DNA of 64,000 bases from Cunninghamia lanceolata (GCA_027924645.1 BSBN01000293.1:9076501-9140500), one strand, 5' to 3'; shown: positions 35,598-47,757, counted from the stretch's first letter. Numbers and translations are program-made. The notes: generated by a model from the letters alone, not told the origin.

Positions 35598-35981
35598 CTA
35601 TCCTTCCCGTAGTATCTCCAGGTCCCTTGGCCATAGGATACCGACCCCCAATTCTACATCAATCAAGACATCTACATCGTCCAAAAGAATATCTGGAGTG
35701 AATACCCCCCATAAAATCATCAGTGCGTCTACCTTTACCTCTCCTAGGTCCAACAAAGAAGCCAGAAAGTGTGAGGAAATGTCTGAATTTACCCTATATC
35801 TATCCTTAGAGACCAAAAAGTCTTTATTGAGGACCATTTTCACTGCCTCAAGGAAGAATAGGTTTTTCTGGTTACAAATGTTCATTAGTCTGCCATTTTT
35901 GATATGGCCCAGAAAAGTGACCTGGCACTTATTGCAGTAGAGCCTTATGGGAGTATCCATGCTATATTTTGAACAAGCCAC
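35598..35981 (-). CDS. Unrecognised 127-codon ORF
   Basis: Begins MACSKYSMDTPIRLYCNKCQ, with a single CNKC pair, and continues with alternating hydrophobic and charged residues (FLASLLDLGEVKVDALMIL, then VLIDVELGVGILWPRDLEIL). It is longer than chance in this AT-rich region and its composition is protein-like, but no family is recognised. It may be a fragment of another retroelement ORF; the upstream minus-strand sequence gives no further support. Confidence 0.3.
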   Translation of the reverse strand: MACSKYSMDTPIRLYCNKCQVTFLGHIKNGRLMNICNQKNLFFLEAVKMVLNKDFLVSKDRYRVNSDISSHFLASLLDLGEVKVDALMILWGVFTPDILLDDVDVLIDVELGVGILWPRDLEILREG

Positions 35982-36179
35982 CCGAGTGCCATTTTACTAG
36001 AGACCTCCAGGGTTTAAAGGAAGATTGTTAATGAACACACGCTTCAACTGACAGATGCATTTATTCATTGTCTAGATTTTTTGTAGCCTTAATCTTCAGT
36101 TCATGTAAGGATCGACCAATAGATATTTAATAACTTGTCAGAACTATTTAATAAATTAAAAATTAATGCTTGGGAAAAG

Positions 36180-36435
36180 TATTTTGTAGGCCACCAAATG
36201 AAATCGATATCAATATATAAATTTATAATAATATCATATTTTATATAATATAATTATAATTTATTATTATATTATTATTATCATATATAATATAATATAA
36301 TATAATTATTATATATATTATAATATGTAATATCATATATTAAATAATTATTATCATATATTATATTATTATCTGATAATAATATAATATATGATGTTAA
36401 TCATATAATGTAATTATTATTATTATATAGTCAGA
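36180..36435. repeat. AT-rich low-complexity tract
   Basis: Built almost only of TATAAT, ATTATTAT and ATAATATAAT words over about 250 bp. Many short inverted matches follow from the composition. Confidence 0.85.
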
Positions 36436-36811
36436 CTTAGAATAAAATAAAGGGGCTCGGGGCTGGTAACTTAGAGCAAAGGGGCCAATTACTCAATGAC
36501 AATTAAGGGGATAAAAGAACAACTTAAGTTGGGGAAACTAGCTACATAGGTCAACGATGAATTGGAAGGATAAACCCTAAACACCTTTGACAAAAATAGC
36601 CGCAGTGTTATTTAATATTGAAAATTTCATTCTTTAAAACATCTATGATCTATATACATTGCAATTTTCCATTGAACTAATGTCATTTTCAGACCGTAAT
36701 TACTTCTATATTATTTAGTAAAATTTAACATCACCCTTCAAAAAGATTAGGGAATTACATCGTACATGAACCTCTAACCAACCTCAAAGTTCCAAATAAA
36801 ACTCCTATCCT

Positions 36812-37312
36812 TCAACCTTCAAACCTTGCTTTGATCCTCCAAAATCTTTTTGGTTCCTCTTTTCGATGACATGTAATGAATATTTCACTATAGTCCATAA
36901 TTATCCTATTAACAGGCAATGGGTCCATTACAAATTTAATTATGTCCTCATTCACAATGATAGTCAATGATTCACTATAGAACCTAGCTTTATATGTACA
37001 AGAAACCACAAGGCATGGGTAACAATAAGGCCAGTAAAGAAGAATTAATATGATTTTCTTGAGGTCACTAGCAATTGAGTTGCAATACCAATTCCATCCA
37101 TCAATTTGAATTTCCACTTTCTCATACGTGCATGCATGTGTGGGAGATTCAACCCACCACCCAGAATACAATGCATCATTTACAAATGTTAAAAGTGTTG
37201 ATTCTTGAGAAGATTTATTCCACTTGATGAATGCTCGTATTTCTTCATTCTGAGACATGCAAAGCAATAACATCCTGCATAGCCACACACAAACAAAATT
37301 TTCCATCATCAT
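36812..37312 (-). CDS. Unrecognised 166-codon ORF with signal-like start
   Basis: The N-terminus MMMENFVCVWLCRMLLLCMS is hydrophobic and could act as a signal or anchor. A second hydrophobic patch (ILILLYWPYCYPCLVVSC) lies near residue 95. The middle has several Trp and Cys (YSGWWVESPTHACTYEKVEI, then DGWNWYC), reminiscent of secreted plant proteins. No domain is identified; whether it is expressed is unknown. Surroundings are non-coding, so it may be a remnant of a host gene. Confidence 0.35.
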   Translation of the reverse strand: MMMENFVCVWLCRMLLLCMSQNEEIRAFIKWNKSSQESTLLTFVNDALYSGWWVESPTHACTYEKVEIQIDGWNWYCNSIASDLKKIILILLYWPYCYPCLVVSCTYKARFYSESLTIIVNEDIIKFVMDPLPVNRIIMDYSEIFITCHRKEEPKRFWRIKARFEG

Positions 37313-38334
37313 ATTACTATTCTACATCTATGAACTGAGAACTCTATCACACAGTTAAATTCAAAATCATGAATGATCACAAAATAGATACTTGGTAACT
37401 TACTTTCTTCACATAGCTATTGTAATGAAAGCCATTACTTTGAACTTTTACAGTCTATTGATTCTTGACCTATCTGAAACTTAGTAATGCAATATAAGGT
37501 TGAAACAATAAAGACTATCATATATACATTACATGTACTTCCATGACAAATGGGTAATAAATAACAAGAAACTCTATTTAATTACATCTGCTATATTGTG
37601 GAAATTTATATTGGCTAATCTGTGTGGTTTGTCACAACTCAGTACTCACTTGCCATTAATGAACTTAATTGAGCATTGGCTAGTCTATGTGGTTAAGTGC
37701 ATTCAATCAAATCAATCGTACCACCACTGACCATTTGATGACCCCTAGAACGAAAGATGAATAGTTGTAGTTCAATTCTAGAAGGTAGATCTCCAACGCT
37801 ACACATTGCTAACAAAATCCTCCAGAATCAACTGGCAGCCATTAGATATTATTAGATCAATGGTTGACATATATATATAATATATAATATATTTTATTGA
37901 TTATTGTGCAAAGGTCAAGGTGGCAGTGCGGCAGAGCGTAAGTCCTCGACTGTACAACTACAAATTTGGGAAATTGGGTGTGTTAGTACTTTTGCCCCAA
38001 ATAGAACTTATGCCATCAATTTGCGATCATCTAAAAACCAAAATCTATTGGAATATTTTCCATTTAATGACATCCACACTAGAAGTGACCTCTGTCCTTT
38101 TGTAATAAATAATGAATGTCGTGAAAAGCACAATTGCACATTTTTGGGAAGGCAATTTATGCAGCTCAATTAAATAATTATCTATTAACTTTTGTTAATC
38201 AAAATTGTTGTTACTTGACACTTGTCTCTATTCCAAAGACTTTATGTAGAAAGATAGGTGTGTCAGAACTGCAACCCGGAATGGAACTTCAACTAAAGTC
38301 TAATGCCATTCACACTATATGATTTGTTATTGGC
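37313..38334. other. No convincing gene
   Basis: Short overlapping frames at 37,904-38,322 look like chance. A TATATA-rich patch occurs at 37,868-37,896. The pair GTGTTAGTACTTTTGCCCC / GTGTCAGAACTGCAACCCGG hints at a degraded direct repeat near 37,979 and 38,260. Confidence 0.45.
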
Positions 38335-38660
38335 ATAACAGTTTATTTCGCCAATTTAATTTTTATTGGTTTGAAACTATATTTAAATTCACCAATGATT
38401 TTTTTATTTCTTTAAAAATTGGCTTAATTTGCCAATGTAAATATATTTTCTGGTTTGAAATTAGATTTTAATCGCCAGCAAAAATATTGTCTTATTTAGA
38501 AAACAGGTTTAATTCACCCACAGAAATATTTACTAGTTTGAAAATAGGTTTTAATTCTTCAACGAAAATATTTAATTGGTTTGAAAATAGGTTTTAATCA
38601 CCAATGAAAACATTTTATTGGTTTTTAAAAAATTACAATTTGCCAAGATTTTCCATAGAC
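38335..38660. repeat. Degenerate minisatellite, unit about 45-50 bp
   Basis: Units contain GGTTTGAAAATAGGTTTTAAT then TCACCAATGAAAATATTT with drift. About seven units are visible, best preserved at 38,530-38,630. The CACCAA/CGCCAA words also occur in 18,900-19,500. Confidence 0.75.
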
Positions 38661-39598
38661 CTCTAGTGATTACAAAAGATTCGCCAAATAAGATTATTTT
38701 TTTTCCTGAAAAAATGAAAAAAATTGCTAATAAAATTAATATTTTTCTTGGGAAGTATACATGATTCACCAGGTTTATACACCTTCTCTGAAGGGGGGGG
38801 GGTTCTTAAAGGTATCCCTGACATGAATCAATGATTTCTTTGGGCAAGTGTTGATTTTTTTAATATATGCCATCTCATCATTTTATCCACACTTCAATTA
38901 TAGATAATCTTTCACATCAGTGTAAATTAGTGTTTACCACTTCAAAACCTTGAAACTTATATCACATACATGGAAATTTGAAAGTTTGAAACCATTTGTG
39001 GGCATGGGATTTATCAAAGTGGCGGAAAAACCAAAAATTATAAAAAAATGAAAAAAAGGCAACCAGAAACTGATGAATGGCTACAACAAATTTCATCATC
39101 TTGCACACCTACTCGATGAGTCTGAGCCACCGATATTACTCACTAGGTAGGTTCACCTCACAGAGGGAACACCTTTGGCATAATAACCATGGGATCTCTA
39201 CTACTTGAAACTCTTATTCTTCTTCTAATGAAGTGCTTTGCAAGCACCAAAACCCTTCTTCCCCGAACTCATTATTGGAGGAGACCATCCAATCCATAGC
39301 CTTGCAGAGGGACAACAAAAGTCTTGATTTTTAGAGGAGAGACAAAAATTATATGGAGATGAGTTTTCCTCAATATAAAGAGAATTTGGTAAAGATGGGC
39401 GAAGAGGACTACAAAAATTGTAGGGTGACTATTTTAAAAGAAAATACCAATGCCAAGAATAGTTTTCTCAAATTCTTGTCAATATTTGAAAATGCCAATA
39501 ATAGGAAATGAAATGCTTGCAGCGATAGATTTTTCATATTTAGCCACCAATAATATTTAATGGTGTTTTAAAGATTTTTTTATTTTTCATATTTAGCC
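38661..39598. other. No gene seen; includes a G10 run
   Basis: A run of ten G at 38,793-38,802. From 39,200 to 39,500 there is a weakly protein-like plus-strand stretch (EETIQSIALQRDNKSLDF) that may be a retroelement remnant, not strong enough to call. Confidence 0.45.
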
Positions 39599-40085
39599 GC
39601 CAGTAATATTTAATAGTGTTAGGGTTAGGGTTAAAATTAGTGTTAGAATTAGGTTTGGAATTAGGGATAGATTTAGAGTTATAATCAAGGTTAGAACTAG
39701 ATTTACAATTATGGTGATGTTTATGTTTGGAATTAGAACTGGGGTTAGGGTTATGGTCAAAATTAGGAATAGGGCTAGGGTTAGGTTTAGAATTAGGATT
39801 ACAATGAGGTTTACAATTAAGGTTAGGATTAGTGTTAGGGTTGGAATTAGGCTTAGGGTTAGGGTTGGAATTAAGGTTTGGGTTCGCGTTGGAAATAGGT
39901 TTTGGGTTGGGGTTAGGGTTAGGGTTAGAATTAGCATTAGAATCAAGTTTGGAATTAGCATTAGGGTTAGAATCAAGGTTAGAATTAGGGTTAGGTTTAG
40001 GTTTAGAATTAGCACTAGAATGTTGTTTAGAATTTGAAAGAGGGTTAGGGTTAGAATCATAGTTAGGATTCGAATTAGTATTTGA
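39599..40085. repeat. Degenerate hexamer array, TTAGGG type
   Basis: About 80 units of 6 bp, mainly GTTAGG, GGTTAG, AATTAG and GTTTAG, with exact GGGTTAGGGTTAGG stretches. The 6-bp period makes every frame read as dipeptide-like repeats (for example Asn-Pro-Asn-Ser), so the long open frames on both strands here are artefacts. Unlike the heptamer array at 1-7,660, the unit is six bases. Confidence 0.85.
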
Positions 40086-40090
40086 TTCAA

Positions 40091-40728
40091 GTATAGCTTT
40101 ATCAAGATATATAATTTTTAATTTTTTTGAGCAGAATCTACTATAATATGAACATTTTATTTTGGTTTTTGAATTAATATTCCTATACATATTAATAATA
40201 ATCATAACTAAGTTGTTATACCAAACAATATTTACTCAATGCCATATTACACAATAATAATATTAATTAATATTACTATAAGTATTAAAAGTTATAGTAC
40301 AATTAATGTAAAAAATAGAAAAATAAAAAAGGATTTGTATGATTATGTAAGATATTGGTATTTGAACCCACATCTCATTCTTACAAATCAACAACTTTGT
40401 TGACTGCTTTACACACACTCATATATATATAAATGTAAATAACTTTGTTGATTTTGTTTCAATTAAAATTAATTTTATTCAAGGGTAAGCCCTTCCCTTA
40501 AAAATAAGGATAACAACTAAATTTTAAGTAGCAATTATAGCTAAACTGTAGCCCTATTATTCATTTCTTTGTAATAGATACAAAGAAGGAATTCTCACAC
40601 AAAATGGGTATGTTTTAATCATATCCTTTTTAGTTATTGTAATCTCAAATGGATGGCGTATTTGGCCAGAAGGCCCAATAGAAACCTTTTTCTCAATAAT
40701 CATAAATCATGTAATTTTTGTGCACCCA
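40091..40728. other. No gene seen; AT-rich flank of the LINE
   Basis: Contains a short ATATATATA run near 40,422 and no open frame of note. Its right edge is the pre-insertion flank of the LINE poly(A). Confidence 0.55.
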
Positions 40729-40744
40729 TTTTTTTTTTTTTTTT
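40729..40744 (-). other. LINE poly(A) tail
   Basis: Sixteen T on the plus strand, directly downstream of the LINE 3' untranslated region on the minus strand. Confidence 0.8.
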
Positions 40745-41067
40745 AAAACAGAAAAAGGTGTAGGAACACCCATAGATTAAGATAGTTTAAAAATATTACA
40801 AAATTGAGGATGAAGCCAAGTCTAGCATTAGAAAAAATAGTAGTAAAACCTTAGCAGTCCTTATCCATAGGTATCTAACTAATAAAATAGGAAAACAGAA
40901 AAAATGTCACCCGGACGAAGACTGCTTAATGGGCCACAAACCACATAGCAAAAAAGACCACCCCCGAGCCAAAAAGCACCCCTTACCACTAATAAGACCA
41001 GCACTGACACACCAACATAGCCAGCCACCCACCCAGGGTGCCAAAAATGTGAACCAACGTCACTTCA

Positions 41068-41744
41068 TCACGTCATTGACGGAGCTGTCGGGAGATTTTG
41101 TTCATCCAGATCCACGGATGCAGATGACTAAGCTCCTTCATCAGGATCCTCTAGAGCATACCGAGGCATTCTTGGAGCGAGGTCAGGGGCATGAATCCTT
41201 AGGAATCAGATGGCCGTGAACACATCCTTAATCCTCTTAGCTTTTTTCTTGGTAAACAGAAAATAGTGAGATCGTAGTGCTTCATCAATTTCACTGATGC
41301 TCAGAGATTTGATACTATCTTGCAAGGCCCTATAGATTGCTTGTTGTCGGGGAGAGTTATGCATAGCTGCAAGATTGAAAAGTCCACCAATTAGGGCATC
41401 TCCCTAATCCATTTGTAAGTAGACACCACCGATTGTCACCTTTTAATAGTGTAAATGGTTTTGAAAAACAATCCTGCCACTAAGGCATCCATGTACTCAC
41501 CATCCACAACTAGGTCCATAATGTTGGATAATAGCTGTGAAACCACATCTAAATAGTTGAGCAAACGCCCCTTGTAACCTCTTATCCAAGCATTGCTGAC
41601 TATGTTTCTAACTGCAAACTAGATGAGGGTGCAATCCCAATTGAACAGAGTCATCAAGTCTACCACCTTAACTCTCCCTCTAATCTTCGGTTCCTAGTTG
41701 AGAGCTAGGAAAAATAGTCTTTGATTAAGATGTATGTCAGCCAT
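41068..41744 (-). pseudogene. Additional reading frame downstream of LINE ORF2, unrecognised
   Basis: From an ATG at 41,744 in a favourable context (CCCATGGCT), about 225 codons read as protein with one frameshift near 41,435. Segments: MADIHLNQRLFFLALN, KIRGRVKVVDLMTLFNWDC, GYKGRLLNYLDVVSQLLSNI, then GGLFNLAAMHNSPRQQAIYR, SISEIDEALRSHYFLFTKKK and an acidic end (ALEDPDEGA, SSASVDLDEQ) stopping at tandem TGA TGA at 41,068. All in-frame stops are TAG or TGA, which can arise from CAG or CGA by C-to-T change. No known domain is recognised. It may be a third LINE ORF, a captured host sequence, or part of an older element. Confidence 0.5.
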
Positions 41745-42463
41745 GGGATTGTCCTTGAGAAGAGAAAAAAATAGAAACAGGAGAGCCGTAGGAAGGGAAA
41801 GTTGACGAAAGAAGATATAGAACAAGGCAAGAGAGTGTCTGAGGCAATAAAGAAAATATCCTTTAAACAAGCCAACAAAACCATAAGTAGAAGGAATAAA
41901 ATCCCAATAACATCATGTCGAATGAGAGTTGGCGAAGGACTTCAATGACATCATAACATCATAAAGCACTAGTGACAAGATATGGAGTGCACTGCCAAAG
42001 GAAGACTACAATTTAGATCTGGCAACGTGTCCTCTACTGAAACACCCTGTTAGGGGAGATGAAGTCGTTGCACCACCAAAGAAAACTCACTTAACCAAAG
42101 CAGTTAAGGCTTGTCATTTCCCTTTAATAAGACGTGAAAAGAGGATGGATTCGCAATCCCCACCCGCCCACAATAATAGCTGAATTGGCTTAAAAAGTCT
42201 CGATTCACTTGCCCTCTTAAAATCTGACCATCCACTTCCACTGACTTGTTAGGTGTCAAACAAAAGGAATTAAACCGTATTTAAGTAGGTGCACCTCATG
42301 ACATGAGGTGATGCTAAAACACACCAAATTCAAACCAACCTATTCCTATCACCTATTTCTTCCCTTGCCCCAAGAGATTTGACAAGGTGGATGCCAACTA
42401 AGAAGTTAATTTAGAGGGGATATCTTTAAAAAAGCCAAATTGGCAAGTTAGGATAGCTAAAAA

Positions 42464-44261
42464 TCAAATGGAGGTACTGTCCATCTCATATGACAGAATA
42501 TTTGACAAAGTGTTTGAGTAGATTTGGTTTCTAGGTGGACAAAGTATAGATGCGCTCTCACTCTCAACAACTATATTTGCTAGTAGATCTGCCACCTTAT
42601 TGCCTTCCCTTAATGTGTTGGATATGAGATAATTATCTAACCTATTCAGTAGGGTGCCGACTTGTTGGAGAATATAGTTAAGTTTCCAATTATCTAATCA
42701 TCTTCCTTTGATGGCATTGATCACTATCAGGGAATCACCCTCGATCCACACATTCTTTATTTCTTTTTCAATCACCACTTGTAAACCATGAACTAACACC
42801 CATGCTTCCACCTCATTGTTGGTTCCCATGGGTAGTTTAGACGATTTGGCTGCAATCATTGAACCATATTCATTTCTAATAACACACCCTGTTCTAGATG
42901 GACTCGGATTTCCTTGGCATGCACCATCAAAATTTAACTTGAAGAAAGGAGGGGAGGGTGGAATCCATTTTACCTAATCTCTTTTTGAGGTGGTCTTGGG
43001 GGCCCTTGAAAGACTGCCTAGGCCTAATTTACTGATTGACAGCTAGAAAGAGATGATTGTCGCATCCCACTTGGACCATACTGACTTGCAAGTGTTTGTG
43101 CATCTGATATGTGTCACTAGCTGATCAAATATCACTACTTCTAGTTTGTCACAAACCTAGGACACAGATCTTGCTTCCTTCCTAAAAATACAAAGATTTA
43201 AATTTCCGACCATAAGTGCCAGGTGATCATCGAGGGGCATATATCCCATAAACAGGCTAAAGATGAATTTGCAAATGGATGAGGCCAATTCATAAACATT
43301 AGGAACAAGGATTTATATATAAGGCTAGACCAATTTATCTTTCTAAAGAACCAGAGCCAGCATTCTCTGCTAAATGGGCATAAGAGTAGAATATGATCTG
43401 TAGATTCATCCTCACTTCCACATAGCACACAGGGAAAATTTGAACCAAGGCCCAACCTTTTAATTTAGTCTCCTATTAGAATTTTGTTATCGAGCGCACT
43501 CCAAGCAAATGCTCCTGCTTTAGGGAGTAAAGCATTTCCCCAACATAGATTTGAGGGCCACTCTGAAGTCACTTTTTGCATGCAGATTCTATAACCTTCT
43601 CTTACTGAATAAAGGCCCAATTTTATAGCTGTCCAGGCCACTTCATCTTCCATGCTAGAAACAATAACCAACTTCTTACTTAGTATACGACTAAGCAGTG
43701 CTTTTTGTTTCCTTGGAAAGTTGCAGTCTCAAAAGCTCTTCCAGGCTACTAAAACTGAAACCCCAACCCTTGTCACTAGCTAGTAATCTTTAACTTTATG
43801 CCCCCAACTTTCTTGAAGAAAGATTCTTGCATCTGTGAGCTCTTTTCTTGCTACCAAAGATGGGCCCCCTCCCCAAGAATCATACCATAAATTTGCCTTT
43901 TCACCATTATGGATTATCCATGTCAGATTGGGCTAGAGGATGTCTCTACTTCTTGTTAGGAAGTTCCAAATTGTTGATCCTTTGGGAGGGTTCTGTATAG
44001 TGAAAATTCTCTCATTATCAAAGGAGTCAAGATATTTTGCCTTCATTTAGTGAAATCTAATGTCACTTGACTCCACAATAAATTTGTAGAGCAATCAAAA
44101 GAGCTACTGCACATCCGTGCTTGAAAATTGTAGAAAGAGGCAACAAATAGTGCTTTTCTCCAATCGATCCTCAGTGTGTCGCCTTTGGTTGTCCAATCAT
44201 ATGTGTTCCATAGGCTCAAATATATTCTCATCACTTGATTCTTTAGATAGGCAATACCCAA
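42464..44261 (-). pseudogene. LINE ORF2 C-terminal part: RT zinc-binding region and RNase H
   Basis: The RT-zinc-binding (zf-RVT) domain at 43,198-43,671 has VREGYRICMQKV, PKAGAFAWSAL and the CVLC...DHILLLCPFSRECW cluster. RNase H follows at about 42,570-42,960 with all four acidic residues in place: FDGACQGNPS (Asp, 42,926), NNEVEAW (Glu, 42,806), EGDSLIVINAI (Asp, 42,734) and NKVADLLANI (Asp, 42,587). The frame ends with a TGA at 42,464. The zf-RVT plus RNase H order is typical of plant LINEs and degrades RNA in the hybrid. Stops near 43,460 and 43,195, and a frameshift, break it. Confidence 0.85.
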
Positions 44262-44602
44262 CTTTTCTTAAATACTCTAACCAGTGTCCCATCCACATAC
44301 ATTTTCATATCACATGTATATAGAAATACCATTCACATGTATATAGAAATAACATTTAATTTAGGGTAATTTTATTTTCTATTACAATTAGATTCTCATA
44401 TCACATATATGTATTTATATTTAATGAGTAAATATGGAGTATTTGTTAGTATAAGGGTTTTAGTGGTTTTATGTTCTAATTTCAATAGGTTCAGTGTAGA
44501 TATGGGTAAAGCTTAAACAATTGGTATGTTGTGAACGTATCAACTGTGAAAATTTCATTGATTGGTCGACACAGATCGACCATATCCAAAAACATCCTGA
44601 TT

Positions 44603-44864
44603 CAAACAATTGATCATCATTAGTTGAAAATGTCGAACAAGTAAGTCAAAATCTTTGAATTTGTATCTACAATATCTAAAAATTAAGTACTTTATAACCT
44701 TTCTATAGTCGCAATTCAATATATTATTGATAGCAAACAATCAATCATCACTAATTGAAAATGTCGAACAAACAAGGTAAAATCTTTGAAATTGTATCTG
44801 CAATATCTAAAAATTGAATACTTTAAAACCTTTATACAGTTACAATTCAATATATTATTGATAG
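44603..44864. repeat. 131-bp tandem duplication
   Basis: Copies at 44,603-44,733 and 44,734-44,864 share GAAAATGTCGAACAA, AAAATCTTTGAA, CAATATCTAAAAATT and CAATATATTATTGATAGCAA, with about ten percent divergence. Confidence 0.9.
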
Positions 44865-45656
44865 CAAGATATACCGATTCCATTTCAAATAATAGTATAC
44901 CTAAGTACCATTAAAATTTTTGGTTTAACAGCTATTAACATGTGGTAAATGATTAGGCATACTAAGTCAATATTAACATGTGCATGAACCTTTCAAAGAA
45001 GGGAAAAAAGTATAAGATAAATGTTTGCAATATGGACCATAATGTCACTTGCTTAAAGTAATGATTACATAGATAACATGACAGCTGACGAAGAAACTCT
45101 AGTAAACATCTATCATGAATTGCTATTTACAAAACAATATTCTGACACTACTGATTTATTAATATCTACGAAAGGTTGTAATTGATTTATAGGACTGTAA
45201 ATACACTGAAAAATAAGAAAGAGAATGCAACCAACATTAAAAAGAAAATAATACGATAATAGCGTCAAGATAATCCTGTTCAATGCTAAACAAGGTGAAT
45301 CAAGATGGGTGCCAAACAAGCTGCCACCACCTTGATTTATGGTGTCTAGGAATGTTCTTCCAGGCAAACTAAAAACATGCATCCCCCACTATTCATCTCC
45401 TCTGATCTTGCTCGAAGGAAATCTTCGGAGTCGCTCTTCTCCAATGTTTAAGTGCAGTCCCATTTAACAAATAAGATCTTAGCTATTTGTCAAACTTGCA
45501 AATGATTTCTGATCAATGAATGAAGTGAAACCTTAAAACTTTTTTCTTTTAGACTAAATCTCGTCTGAATCAATCAATGCAAACTTGGGTAAAATAGACA
45601 GAATTCATTCAATCAGGTTATATTGTAGAAAACAATTGTAATACAAATACTCTATT

Positions 45657-45940
45657 TAAATATTATTTATTTTAATGGTCAAACAATCAATAGTAATTTT
45701 ATACCTCATTCACAATTAAAAATATTAAATATCTACAATCTCGACCACACCAATTGTGGATTGATTTCGACCAGCTGGCCATTTTACAACGTGCCAGCTG
45801 GTTAAGCTCTTCCATATTTAAGAACAACCAGTGGTAGGTCCCATATCTCCTCCACTTTACTTAAATATCATCCACTTCAATGGTCAAACAATCAATAGTA
45901 ATTTTACACCTCATTCACAACAAAATATGATAAATATTTA
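45657..45940. repeat. Spaced direct repeat, about 75 bp, 205 bp apart
   Basis: AATGGTCAAACAATCAATAG and TACCTCATTCACAA occur at 45,657-45,730 and again at 45,862-45,940. Between them lies a short CCAGCTGG-containing stretch. Confidence 0.75.
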
Positions 45941-47610
45941 ACTTATTTTTATTGGCCAAAATTAACCTTTGACTGTTTAAGTGAATGATATTTAATGGTG
46001 ACCCTGTGACCTGTCCACCATCGTCAACCATGGCCTTTAACAGCTACTCTTATTGCGTTATGATGTATATATTTCTTTTTTATTATATTATTTAATCACT
46101 GCTTCACACGGATTTTCTGATTTTGTTTCCTTCACGATTATTCTATTTTTGATTAACTGTATTTAAAATAGCTTGGGCTGTCTTATGGCGGGCTGTTTTT
46201 CTCTTTGGCACAGCTAGTTTTCTGATTTTATTGTCTTTTTACCAGTAAGCCACGATTGCTGTAAGCTCTTCATTTTGCAGCGTCTATCCAGCATATCGGA
46301 TTCATTAGATATCTTACATCAGGGACAAATTGTGCAGCCATTGAATGAAAATATTGCATCCTTGTCTTATTGTTGCGCAATATTCAGCGCAATGGATTCA
46401 AATATTTGCTCAATGTTTGTTTGCTTGGTATATCATTACAAAGCATTATAACTTATTTTCGTAGTCATATTAATGAAAAATGAGGCCACTGTATCTATTG
46501 AAGCCTCTTCCAAGCAGGGGCCCATTTGGCAAGTCTCTGTTAACAACCAATAATGCACAGTTTATTAAGGGCATTTACATAAGATGCTTCAAGAGGTGGT
46601 AATAGTTCTAACAACTCAAGCTTGTCCCGAGCCAATTGTTAGAACATTCTCTGACATCTTAGCAATCTTTTCTCATGTGTTGACTGTTAGATCAGAAGCT
46701 TACGTGCCAAATCAGGTGGCTGGTACTTTCTCATCTGACACCATGGTTATTATGAAACTCAATTATATTTGCAGATCCATTGACCCCATTTTGTTCCAAC
46801 GATGGCTATGTTTCCTGTTTTCTACATTATTTATGCCACCAAATTAAACATCTGCATCAAGCGCAACTATTTGATATTGTTTGCTGAAAACACACTCTTG
46901 TGCATCCAATTTTGATACCTTACGCCAACTTGATATGACTCGCGCACAGCACCATATACACCATTGAACAATGCATTGCTCTTGCTACAATTGACTCGGA
47001 CTATGAAGGGTTGAACCATATATTACTTTATTGATGCTGGGATCATGCTAGGATAACTGTTATTGCCTATAAGTTTAAAATTGGAGTTCAAGAAAAATGT
47101 ACTGCAGTTTTGCACACCATCCAATCCATTACCTCTAAGTTCACTTTAACACAAAAACCTTGCCTAAATTGAAACCAGACTGACCCAAACTTTGTCATAC
47201 ACAAACTCGAAAGCCAAAAGCATTGCAATAAACCCACTGCCATGAATGCAAATTGCCTACTGCCACTTTCCGCTATACACTGTGTTGAACACTATAACAC
47301 TATGCTTATTGGAAACATTAATTAAATATAAGAATTATTGTTGCGACTGCAACTTATTTTGTAAAATTGAAACTAAACTATTATATGCAAACTAAAATCA
47401 ACAAAACATGCTTGTTCAGAGGGACCGAGAAGTCACTATCCCATCGGATGATTGTTCTCCACGTAATCAACTTTGAAATCAAGATGGACTACACAAAGAA
47501 AAACCGGAGAAACGAGTACCTCTACATCTTTCAATGCTTTAGTGTTCCTGCCTTTGACCTGCTTTTCCATTTGCATTGATATGAGTGCCCGCATTCATTC
47601 AGATGGGGTT
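45941..47610. other. No convincing gene
   Basis: Mixed composition. One plus-strand frame at 46,584-46,847 (MLQEVVIVLTTQACPEPIVR) is open for 87 codons but shows no family motif. The region ends at the left target duplication of the compact LTR element. Confidence 0.45.
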
Positions 47611-47615
47611 GGGAG

Positions 47616-47755
47616 TGTTAGCGTATTACATTGTTACTAACCGTTACTATGACCGGTTGTTATGTTACTGGTTGTTTTCTCACATAATATTTATACTTGG
47701 ATTGTATCCTGCATTTTATATCAATAAAACATTTTATTCGGATATTTCTCCATTA
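47616..47755 (+). repeat. 5' LTR of the compact element
   Basis: 140 bp; shares GTATTACATTGTTAC, CACATAATATTTA and CAATAAAACATTTTATTC with the right LTR. It lacks the 30-bp ACCGGTAGTTATG-type insertion found there. Confidence 0.88.
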
Positions 47756-47757
47756 TA

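Larger units (their letters stand above)
40729..44290 (-). mobile_element. LINE (non-LTR retrotransposon), 5'-truncated
   Basis: The minus strand carries the end of ORF2 (RT zinc-binding region and RNase H), a 720-bp spacer, an additional reading frame, a 3' untranslated region and a poly(A) tail seen as T16 at 40,729-40,744. The last bases before the tail on the minus strand, CCTACACCTTTTTCTGTTTT, resemble plant LINE 3' ends. The RT catalytic core is missing, as is usual for incomplete reverse transcription; the 5' border near 44,290 is approximate. I did not find a target duplication. Confidence 0.82.

Noticed and set aside
36180..36435. Many short inverted repeats that could be called hairpins
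   Set aside because: They are expected from almost pure A/T composition and carry no specific signal.
39540..40205. Long open frames on both strands, including one of over 200 codons rich in Asn-Pro-Ser and one rich in Leu-Thr
   Set aside because: They are produced by the 6-bp period of the TTAGGG-type array; every frame on each strand is open for the same reason.
40929..41219. 96-codon plus-strand frame rich in His and Pro
   Set aside because: It is antisense to the LINE 3' region and the extra minus-strand reading frame, which is the better supported strand.
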